DNA of 64,000 nt from Porticoccus sp. W117 (GTDB taxonomy: Bacteria > Pseudomonadota > Gammaproteobacteria > Pseudomonadales > Porticoccaceae). This document shows, piece by piece, positions 32,298-41,400 of the stretch (positions are counted from its first letter, which is position 1; the number at the start of each line of letters is the position of its first letter). Location of the stretch: positions 5,001 to 69,000 of the forward strand of contig NZ_JATAAF010000004.1 of NCBI RefSeq assembly GCF_030341905.1, written 5' to 3'. The notes below the pieces were generated by a model. It had not been told where the DNA came from. It made no database searches and saw only the letters and a program-made list of their open reading frames with translations. Both the position numbers and the translations under genes were made by a program.

Positions 32298-33500
32298 GTG
32301 GTGACATTGGACGGAATAGTATGGTGGTTTTTGTGTCTTGTAGGGGCATGCTTGGCGGTGCTCTTTTTGCACGTATTGCTGTTGGTGGCGGCGTCTTGGT
32401 GGCGCCGGTATAGGCCCATAATGCCAGTCATGGACGATGCTGCTGCCGCGATTGCCATTTTGATTCCTGCCCATAACGAAGAGGCTTCCATAGTTGCCAC
32501 TATCAACTCCATTCAGCAGGCTGATTACAGTGGGTGCTTTGAGGTTTTCGTTATTGCTGACAACTGTACAGATGCCACTGCCAGTCTGGCGTTGAGTCGA
32601 GGTGCGCATGTTTGGAAGCGGTTCGATACATTAAATCCTGGTAAGGGGCAGGCTATTCAGTGGGCGGTTTCAAATCATCAGGAGGTTTTGGACGGTTTTG
32701 ACTACGTGGCTTTTGTGGATGCGGATACGCAGGTGGATCAGCAATTTTTGTCCAAAGTGAATTCTGCACTCAGTATTCAGGGGGTTGATGTGATTCAGGG
32801 GTTTCACGGTGTGCTCAATGGTGAAGATAATTGGCGTGCCTCATTCACTTATCTGGGGTTTGCTGGGGTAAATCACGTGCGCCCCTGTGGCCAGTACGCT
32901 TTAGGGGGGAGTGCAGGCATTAAAGGTAATGGCATGGCTTTTCGACGAGAGTTGTTGCAGCAATTTGGGTGGCCAGCTCATTCGATAGTGGAAGATTTAG
33001 AGATGACTTTGAGATTATTGCTGTCAGGTCATCGAGTAGCTTATGTGGGCGATGCTGTTGTTCGTTCAGAAATGCCCTTGACAGCAGGTCAGGCATATTC
33101 CCAGCGGGAGCGTTGGGAAGGGGGGCGCCATCAAGTGGCTAAGCAGTACTTACCACAATTGCTGAAGCGCTTTTTTACAACCGGTCAATGGCGATATTTT
33201 GATGCGGTACTTGATCTCATGGTGCCCCCCTTTACCTTAATGCTGTTGTTGGCTTGTTGTGTACTATTGGTTGGTTTATGGGCTGCTCATGGGGTATTGG
33301 TGTACGTAGGTGTTGTAGGTATTTTGTGCGTAATGGCCTATTCCTGTAGCGCCCTCCTGCAGACGGGAGCTTCGCTGAAAGTGTGGCGAAATTTGTTGGC
33401 TGCACCCCTATTTTTGCTATGGAAGGTGCCGTTGTCCTTGCGGTTGTTGGGTAGTCGCCAGCGTGCCTGGAAGCGTACCTCTAGAAATTCTGAGCAATAA
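32298..33500 (+). CDS. Membrane glycosyltransferase, family 2
   Basis: A 400-residue inverting glycosyltransferase. An N-terminal membrane segment (residues 8-32) is followed by the GT-A domain: AILIPAHNEEASIVATI, the VIADNCTDAT segment, FVDADTQV as metal site, IVEDLEMTLRL as catalytic region and QRERW as the acceptor-side motif of processive-type GT2 enzymes. Two hydrophobic segments follow near 310-360. Sugar and acceptor are unknown. Start is GTG, either 32298 or one codon later. First gene of the long plus-strand array. Confidence 0.85.
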   Translation: MVTLDGIVWWFLCLVGACLAVLFLHVLLLVAASWWRRYRPIMPVMDDAAAAIAILIPAHNEEASIVATINSIQQADYSGCFEVFVIADNCTDATASLALSRGAHVWKRFDTLNPGKGQAIQWAVSNHQEVLDGFDYVAFVDADTQVDQQFLSKVNSALSIQGVDVIQGFHGVLNGEDNWRASFTYLGFAGVNHVRPCGQYALGGSAGIKGNGMAFRRELLQQFGWPAHSIVEDLEMTLRLLLSGHRVAYVGDAVVRSEMPLTAGQAYSQRERWEGGRHQVAKQYLPQLLKRFFTTGQWRYFDAVLDLMVPPFTLMLLLACCVLLVGLWAAHGVLVYVGVVGILCVMAYSCSALLQTGASLKVWRNLLAAPLFLLWKVPLSLRLLGSRQRAWKRTSRNSEQ

Positions 33501-33646
33501 CAACGAGTTAATTGGCGCTTCGTTTTGCGATTGTATGCCTCTTATCGATCGATTAGCGGCCTGTGTCGCGTTGTTATTGCATGTCATCCCCCCTTCCTTT
33601 GTGATTGACTTCAATTTGCTTATTAAAACTAATGGTTCTCAATAAA

Positions 33647-36600
33647 ATGAATGCTGAAGGTACATTCAGTTGCTTCCTTATCGGGGGCGATACGCTGCTG
33701 CTGGAGTGCGGTGATCTACTCATTGAATCAGGTCACTCTGTTTTGGGTATTATCACAAGGGCTCCGCGCATTGCAGATTGGGCTAATGACCGATCTATCC
33801 CTGTTATCCCTCTGGACTCGGACTATGAAGTCGAGTTGTCGAAGCAGCCGTTCGATTACCTGTTTAGCATTACCCACCTAGAAATGATCTCTGAGAGTGT
33901 GCTTGCGTTGCCCAAGCAGCTGGCCATCAACTTCCACGATGGCCCATTGCCTCGATATGCGGGCCTGAATACCCCAGCTTGGGCGTTGATGAATGGTGAA
34001 TCTGAATACGGAATCAGTTGGCATGTAATGGCTCCTGGGGTGGATCAGGGGGATTTGCTCAAGCAACAAATGTTTGGCGTCTCTGCCAATGAGACATCGC
34101 TGTCTATCAATACCAAGTGCTTTGCGGCTGCCTTGGAGAGTTTCCCAAAATTGGTGAACGAACTGGTATCCGGCACGGTTCAGTGCACAGCGCAAGACCT
34201 TTCAAAAAGAAGCTATTTTGGAAAATACCAGCGCCCCGCTGGGGCCGGCGTATTGGATTGGCAGCGCTCGGCACAGGTGTTGGAGGCGCAAATTCGTGCC
34301 TTGGATTTTGGCAGTTATCTCAATTCGTTGAACTGTGCTAAAGCAGTCATTGGTAGTCAGATATTTGTGGTGGCTTCCGCCACGGCTGTAGACGTTGAAG
34401 CCACTTCGGCGGTTGGCACTGTATTGGCTATTAGTGATGAGTCTATCCAGGTTGCTTGTAGTCAGGGCGCGTTGAGCCTGACGGGCTTCAGTAGTGTGGG
34501 TGGAGAAGAGCTGTCTCCTGCGCAAGTGGCAGAACAGTGCCGGCTTGAGCCGGGCTGTGTTCTGGCTGTACCAAACATGGACGCCTTGGATAGTGTGAAT
34601 GCCAAGTGTAGTCGAGCAGAAGCCTTTTGGCTTAACCGTTTAGTATCCCTGGAGTCGACTCCAGCGCCTTATGCCTCTGAGGTTTCTAGCCATCAAGCAG
34701 CAAACAGTCAATCCCTGGCCATTGATGTGCCTGCTGGATTGGTGGCAGGTGATGCCCGTGATTACGCTATCGCCGCTTTTGTGTTGTTGCTGGGTCGTCT
34801 TGCTGGCCGAGAGCAGGTCGATATTGCCTTTTCCAATGAGCAACTGCGGGCTGATGCACTGATTGCCCCTGGTTTGATGAGTGCCAATTCAATACTTCGG
34901 GCTACTGCTGAAAGTAATGGCAGCTGCCATCAGCTGATTGAGCGCGTTGGGCGGGAAATGTCTGAAACTGCCTCTCAGGGAAGTTGGTTACATGAGGTGG
35001 CAGTACGTTATCCGGAATTGCGCACCGCTGCTGAATTGAAATTGCCAGGTTTGTTGCCAGTGGGTGTTTCAGTTGGTAATGACGGTGCCGATGTGGTGCT
35101 GGAGCAGGGCAGGGTGCTGACGTTGCTTTGCACGTCATCTGGGCGGGTGCATCTGGCTTATGACGAAAACCGACTTGCCAGTGATATGGCCAGCAAGCTG
35201 GCGGGGCAGTTGGCAGCATTGATTAACAGTATGGCTGCCAACCCTGAACAGCTTGTCGCCAGTTTGGAACTGCTGTCACAGGAAGAGAAAAATCGAGTAT
35301 TGGTGGAGTGGAATGATACCGAGGCGTCTTATGATAAGACCGCCTGTGTCCACCAATTGTTTGAACAGCAGGTGCAGCGCAAGCCAGAGGCCGCTGCGTT
35401 GGTGTTTGAAGATAAAGAGCTCAGCTACAGTGAACTCAACCAACGCGCCAATCAGCTTGCTCATCACTTGATGGCATTGGGTGTTGGGCCAGACACCATG
35501 GTGGGAGTGCATATAGAGCGCTCTTTGGATTTGATGGTAGCGACCCTGGGGGTGATGAAGGCCGGTGGTGCCTATGTGCCGCTGGACCCGGCGTTCCCGG
35601 CAGATCGTATTCGCTTTATGATCGAGGATTCCGCTATGCCGGTGATCCTCACCCAGTCGGCCATTGAGTCTCAGTTGCCCGCACATCAAGCGAAAACCAT
35701 ATCTATCGACTCCGACTGGCCGCAAATAGCGGGGTGTCCCGCTACTGCGCCGGCTGTTGATATCACGTCATCAAATCTGGCGTATGTGATTTATACCTCC
35801 GGATCCACCGGCAAGCCCAAAGGCGTCATGGTGGAACACCGCAATGCGGTGAATTTCTTTGTTGGGATGGATCGAGTCATCCCTCACGATGACAACAGTA
35901 CCTGGTTGGCTGTCACCAGCCTCTCTTTCGATATATCCGTGTTGGAGCTGTTTTGGACGCTCACCCGTGGCCTGAAAGTAGTCATCTACCTGGATCGTGA
36001 TAAGAAGCTATCGATGCCAGATGCGTCTTCAGTACCTATATCGGTGAGTGGGCGCCCAATGTCCTTTGGCCTATTTATGTGGGGCAATGATGATGGCCCC
36101 GGTGAAGCCAAATACCGCCTGATGATGGAGGGCTCCAAGTACTTTGACGAGAACGGCTTTAATGCGGTTTGGACGCCAGAGCGCCACTTTGGCGCCTTTG
36201 GTGGGCCTTACCCCAACCCGGCGGTAACCAGTGCGGCCATTGCCGCTGTCACCAAGAATATCTCTATTCGCTCTGGCAGTTGTGTCTCTCCGTTGCACCA
36301 CCCTATTCGTATTGCTGAAGACTGGGCGGTTGTCGATAACCTCTCCAACGGGCGAGTGGCGCTGTCTTTTGCTGCTGGCTGGCAGCCGAACGATTTTGTG
36401 ATCAAACCTGAAAACCACAAAAACAATAAACAGGTGATGATGGAGCAGATCGAAACCGTGAAGAAGCTCTGGCGCGGTGAAAAGGTGGCTTTCGAGAACC
36501 CCATGGGACAAATGGTAGATATCGAGACTCTGCCACGCCCGGTGCAAAAAGAGTTGCCGGTTTGGTTTACCACAGCGGGTAATCCGGAGTCCTACCGCCA

Positions 36601-38320
36601 GGCTGGCGAGCTGGGCGTTAATGTGCTCACCCACCTGCTGGGGCAGTCAGTAGAAGAGTTGGCAGAAAAGGTCAAAATTTATCGCGAGGCCAGAGCCAAA
36701 GCAGGCCACGATCCGGCTGCGGGCAAGGTCTCCCTGATGCTGCATACGCTGGTGGGTGATAACACCGATGAGGTTCGCGAGTTAGTCCGTCAACCCATGA
36801 AGGACTACCTGAGCTCGGCCATGAAACTGGTGCTGGATTTTGCCTGGGCGTTTCCGGCCTTCAAGCGCCCTGGCGGTGCAGACAGCAACCCGGAAGATAT
36901 CGACATCAAGAACCTCAGTGCTGAGGATACCGACGCTATTTTGGAATTCGCCTTTGAACGCTATTTTGAAACCAGCGGACTGTTTGGCGACGTGGCCACT
37001 TGTGAAGCGATGATTAATCGTTGTAAGGCAGCGGATATCGACGAAATTGCCTGCTTGATGGACTTTGGTGTGGATACCAATGTGGTGATGGACAGCCTGC
37101 CATTATTGAAGCAGGTCAGGGACTTAACCAACCCATCTGTCGATACGAAAAACGCCACTGCCGATCAGTCTCTGGCAGCACAGATTCGCAGGCACGGAGT
37201 GACGCACTTCCAGTGCACGCCCTCAATGGCACGTATGCTGACCTTCGATGACGATGCCAAACAGGCGTTGGGAGAGATCGATTACATGATGGTGGGTGGC
37301 GAAGCACTACCTACCAGCCTTGCCCAAGAGTTGAACGGCATTGTTAAACGCCGCGTGACCAATATGTATGGCCCGACGGAAACCACGATTTGGTCGACCA
37401 CTCAGGTTATTGGTGACACAGAGTCTGTCGCTATTGGGCGGCCTATTGCCAATACCCAGATCTATATTCTGGATGAACATCGCCGCCCGGTGCCTCCAGG
37501 GGTGCCAGGGGATCTGTTTATTGGTGGCGATGGTGTGGTGCGCGGCTACTTGAATCGGCCGGATTTGACCTCGGAACGTTTTATCACCAACCCCTTTATG
37601 GAACAGGGCACTATTTACTGGACGGGCGATATGGCTCGCTACCAGGAAGATGGTGTTATCGATTTCCTTGGCCGTGTTGACCACCAGGTGAAAATTCGTG
37701 GCTATCGCATTGAGTTGGGCGAAATCGAGACGCGCATAGGCCAGTACGCTGGCGTTCGCGAAAATGTAATGCTACTGCGGGAAGATAGTCCCGGAGACCA
37801 ACGCTTGGTGGCCTACTTGATGGTGGGGGATCCTGCTTTTGACATAGCAGCGCTGAAATCCCATTTGCGGGAAAAACTGCCGGAATATATGGTGCCCAAT
37901 GATGTGGTGATTCTGGACGCCTTTCCGCAAACCCCCAATGGCAAGATCGACCGCAAGGCACTGCCATCACCGCAATCTTTGCAGAAGGCTCAGGTTGCAG
38001 AGTATGTGGCACCGGAAGATGGCATTGAAAAAACCATCGCCAAAGTCTGGCAGGAGACGCTACAGCTGGACAAGGTGGGTATTAACGACAACTTCTTTGA
38101 CCTCGGTGGCCATTCGCTGTTGATTGTGAAAGTGCACTCGCAGCTGAAAGCAGAGCTGGATCAGCCTGTATCGCTGACGGATCTGTACCGTTGCCCGACC
38201 ATCAAGTCGTTGACCGCCTTCCTCAATACAGATGGGGCAGGGGAGTCGATGAAGAAAAGCTCCGATCGTGCCCAGCGTCGACGTGCCATGATGGGTGGTA
38301 GGCGGCGTCGTGCCAGGTAG
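33647..38320 (+). CDS. NRPS: formyltransferase - half C domain - A domain split by luciferase-like monooxygenase - PCP
   Basis: A 1557-residue nonribosomal peptide synthetase module. Residues 1-195 are a methionyl-tRNA-formyltransferase-like domain with the catalytic Asn95, His97 and Asp132, followed by the matching C-terminal subdomain (to about 315). Residues 330-560 resemble only the second half of a condensation domain; no HHxxxDG is present. The adenylation domain has A1-A4, then a TIGR04020-type luciferase-like monooxygenase (about 800-1160), then A5-A10. The ten code residues read DILQMGMIWK by hand alignment, close to the known glycine code DILQLGLIWK. The carrier domain has Ser1490, and the protein ends in an Arg-rich tail. 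The ATG at 33647 is chosen; in-frame starts at 33605 and 33632 exist. The PKS gene follows after 91 bases. Confidence 0.92.
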   Translation: MNAEGTFSCFLIGGDTLLLECGDLLIESGHSVLGIITRAPRIADWANDRSIPVIPLDSDYEVELSKQPFDYLFSITHLEMISESVLALPKQLAINFHDGPLPRYAGLNTPAWALMNGESEYGISWHVMAPGVDQGDLLKQQMFGVSANETSLSINTKCFAAALESFPKLVNELVSGTVQCTAQDLSKRSYFGKYQRPAGAGVLDWQRSAQVLEAQIRALDFGSYLNSLNCAKAVIGSQIFVVASATAVDVEATSAVGTVLAISDESIQVACSQGALSLTGFSSVGGEELSPAQVAEQCRLEPGCVLAVPNMDALDSVNAKCSRAEAFWLNRLVSLESTPAPYASEVSSHQAANSQSLAIDVPAGLVAGDARDYAIAAFVLLLGRLAGREQVDIAFSNEQLRADALIAPGLMSANSILRATAESNGSCHQLIERVGREMSETASQGSWLHEVAVRYPELRTAAELKLPGLLPVGVSVGNDGADVVLEQGRVLTLLCTSSGRVHLAYDENRLASDMASKLAGQLAALINSMAANPEQLVASLELLSQEEKNRVLVEWNDTEASYDKTACVHQLFEQQVQRKPEAAALVFEDKELSYSELNQRANQLAHHLMALGVGPDTMVGVHIERSLDLMVATLGVMKAGGAYVPLDPAFPADRIRFMIEDSAMPVILTQSAIESQLPAHQAKTISIDSDWPQIAGCPATAPAVDITSSNLAYVIYTSGSTGKPKGVMVEHRNAVNFFVGMDRVIPHDDNSTWLAVTSLSFDISVLELFWTLTRGLKVVIYLDRDKKLSMPDASSVPISVSGRPMSFGLFMWGNDDGPGEAKYRLMMEGSKYFDENGFNAVWTPERHFGAFGGPYPNPAVTSAAIAAVTKNISIRSGSCVSPLHHPIRIAEDWAVVDNLSNGRVALSFAAGWQPNDFVIKPENHKNNKQVMMEQIETVKKLWRGEKVAFENPMGQMVDIETLPRPVQKELPVWFTTAGNPESYRQAGELGVNVLTHLLGQSVEELAEKVKIYREARAKAGHDPAAGKVSLMLHTLVGDNTDEVRELVRQPMKDYLSSAMKLVLDFAWAFPAFKRPGGADSNPEDIDIKNLSAEDTDAILEFAFERYFETSGLFGDVATCEAMINRCKAADIDEIACLMDFGVDTNVVMDSLPLLKQVRDLTNPSVDTKNATADQSLAAQIRRHGVTHFQCTPSMARMLTFDDDAKQALGEIDYMMVGGEALPTSLAQELNGIVKRRVTNMYGPTETTIWSTTQVIGDTESVAIGRPIANTQIYILDEHRRPVPPGVPGDLFIGGDGVVRGYLNRPDLTSERFITNPFMEQGTIYWTGDMARYQEDGVIDFLGRVDHQVKIRGYRIELGEIETRIGQYAGVRENVMLLREDSPGDQRLVAYLMVGDPAFDIAALKSHLREKLPEYMVPNDVVILDAFPQTPNGKIDRKALPSPQSLQKAQVAEYVAPEDGIEKTIAKVWQETLQLDKVGINDNFFDLGGHSLLIVKVHSQLKAELDQPVSLTDLYRCPTIKSLTAFLNTDGAGESMKKSSDRAQRRRAMMGGRRRRAR

Positions 38321-38411
38321 TCCTAAAAGGTAACGTAACAGGACAATAATAATAAAATAGGGATTCAACAGCGGCTTGCTTCCGCGGTAACTCAGTAAGT
38401 GATTGATACAA

Positions 38412-41400
38412 ATGGCTAATACAGAAGAAACAACGGGCTACGATATCGCCATCGTGGGGATGGCATTGCGTGTACCTGGAGCAAACACCCCGGAAGCGTT
38501 TTGGAACAACCTACGCAATGGCGTGGAGTCAGTGGAGTTTTATGACGAAGCTGAGTTGGCGGAGCGCGGCGTTAATCCGGCGCAGCTGAAAAACCCCCAT
38601 TACATTCGTGCCGGGGCGCCGTTAGACAACATGAAAGGATTTGATCCGGAATTCTTTGGTTTTAGCCCCAAAGAAGCCGGTATTTTGGACCCTCAGCATC
38701 GTCAGTTTTACGAGTGCGCCTGGGAAGCATTGGAGCGCTCTGGGCATATGCCAGGCAGTGATCAAAACGCTTTCGATGGCGCCATAGGGGTTTTTGCGGG
38801 TTGTGGCATGGGGGCCTATTTTGCCCAGAATATTCTGACCAATCAGGACTTGTTGGATTCTGTGGGCCTATTCTTGTTGCGCCATACAGGCAATGACAAA
38901 GACTTTCTTTCTACCCGAGTCTCCTACAGTTTTGACCTGAAAGGCCCCAGCGTCAACGTACAAACCGCTTGTTCCACGTCATCAGTAGCCACTCATATGG
39001 CCTGCCAGAGCTTGATTAGTGGCGAGTGCGATATGGCATTGGCTGGTGGCGTGACCATTGAGCTGCCTCATAGAGTGGGCTACCTCTACAAAGAAGGGGA
39101 AATCCTCTCTCCAGACGGGCACTGCCGTGCTTTTGATCACCGCTCCAAAGGTACGATATTTGGTAGTGGCACAGGCGTCATTGTGTTGCGCCGCTTGGAA
39201 GATGCCCTTGATGACGGCGATCACATCCACGCAGTCATTTCTGCTTCTGCGGTGAACAACGATGGCTCTGGCAAGGTGGGCTATTTGGCTCCCAGCGTCG
39301 AAGGCCAGGCCGAAGCGATTAACGAAGCACTGGCGATGGCGGATCTGTCGGCGGACGATATCGACTACGTGGAGTGTCACGGCACGGGCACGCCAGTAGG
39401 TGACCCCATTGAAGTATCTGCCTTGACGCAAGCATTTCGTGAATCATCTGAGCGCAATGGCTATTGTGGTATTGGCTCGGTAAAAACCAATATCGGCCAC
39501 TTGGATACCGCTGCCGGTGTTGCCGGTATTATTAAAGCGGCGTTGGCCATTGAACACGGCGAAATACCGCCCAGCCTGAACTACGAGGCGCCGAACCCCA
39601 CCATCGACTTCGACAGCAGCCCATTTTATGTCAACGACAAGCTGCGCCCCTGGCCAAAGAAAGACGGTTTGCGTCGGGCGGCAGTCAATTCGTTGGGGGT
39701 GGGAGGTACGAACGCTTTTGTGTTGCTGGAGCAAGCCCCGGAGCCCGACCCCGCCAGCGAGCCGGCCCGTGATTGCCAACTGCTGGTTATGTCTGCTCGC
39801 AACCGTAAGGCCCTGGATGGGGCCAGCGAAAAACTGGCTAACTGTTTTCAAACTGGCGCTAACGACTCTTTGGCAGATATAGCCCATACGTTGTTCGTTG
39901 GCAGAAAGCCTTTTGAACATCGCCGAGTGCTTGCGAGTGGTAGTTTGGCTGAAGCATCCCGTTTGTTGCAGGATAATGACCCCCGCCGCGTATTTACCCA
40001 TATCGCCGATGAAGACGATAAATCGGTTGTCTTTATGTTCCCAGGTGGCGGTGCTCAGTACCTCAATATGGGGCGAGACCTGTATGACACCGAAGCCGTA
40101 TTCCGAGAGCATTTGGATAAAGGCTTTGAGTTGCTGAAACAACGCAATGGTATCGATTTAAAACCATTGTTATTTGTTGATGAGGCAGACCAGCAGCAAG
40201 CGGCGATAGAGTTGCAAAAACCGTCCATTCAGCTGCCGGCCATCTTTATGGTGGAATATGCACTGGCCCAGTTGTGGATAAGCTTGGGGATCGAGCCCAA
40301 AGCGTTAATTGGTCACAGCATGGGCGAAAATACTGCCGCTTGTGTGGCAGGTGTGCTTTCTTTTGAAGATGCGCTGGGCTTGGTGGCACTTCGTGGCAAA
40401 CTGATGGATGGCGTGCCAGAAGGGGGGATGCTGAGTGTACCTCTGTCTGCGGATGAGCTGCGACCTTACCTGTCTGATGAGCGGTTGGAGAATAAACTAG
40501 AGCTGGCTTGTATCAACAGCCCTATGCTGTCCATTGTATCTGGCCCGGTTCATTGGTTGGAGCAGCTATCACAAATTTTGGCGGCTGATGATGTAGAAGC
40601 CAAGCGTGTGCCCATCAATATTGCCGCTCATTCATCGATGCTGGATGGGATTCTTGATGTGTTTGGCGATTACCTGAAGGGTATTGGCCTGAGCAAGCCA
40701 CAACTGCCTTTTGTGTCCAATAGAACGGGCACCTGGATTACGGATGAGCAGGCCACAAGCCCACAATACTGGGTAGAACACCTGCGTAATACCGTGTTGT
40801 TTGCTGCGGGCATCGATACTTTACTGGAACAGCCCGGCCGAGTATTTTTGGAAGTAGGGCCGGGTAATATCCTTGGCTCCCTGACTCGGCAAAACAGCAA
40901 CGCCCCGGCACAGCGAGTGTTTTCATCGCTCAGGCACCCAGACGAAGAAGTGAGTGACGATGCCTACTTCTTAACCGTGCTTGGCCGCCTGTGGGCGGTT
41001 GGTGTTGATGTGGATAAAAGTAGTCTGTGGCCTGATGAGCATCGCCACAGGGTGCCTTTACCGACTTACGCTTTCCAGCATAAAGATTACTGGATTGAGC
41101 CAGGCAAGCTGGCTGATACCTCCCAGCGCGCGTTTGCTCAGCTGGAAAAAATCGATAATTTTGAGCAGTGGTTCAGCCAACCGGTTTGGGTTCAGCAGGG
41201 GTTGATGCCTTCCTCTCAAATTGAGCCCAGCACCTATTTAGTATTTGCTGATGACGGGCCAGTGTGCCAGCCATTGATTGCTCGGCTGCAAAACGCTGGC
41301 CACGAAGTCGTGACTGTACGCGAAGGTGATGCTTACTACCAAATAAGCCCTACGGAGTATCGCCTTTCACCAGAAGCGGGTGGTGAAGGTTATAAAGCGC

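Noticed and set aside
36071-36634. Minus-strand frame of 187 codons inside the NRPS monooxygenase region
   Set aside because: The plus strand encodes a convincing luciferase-like domain; the antisense frame has no family features.
36030-37130. Monooxygenase segment as a separate gene inserted in, and disrupting, the NRPS
   Set aside because: Reading frame is continuous through A4, the insert and A5; such embedded domains are known, so this is architecture, not disruption.
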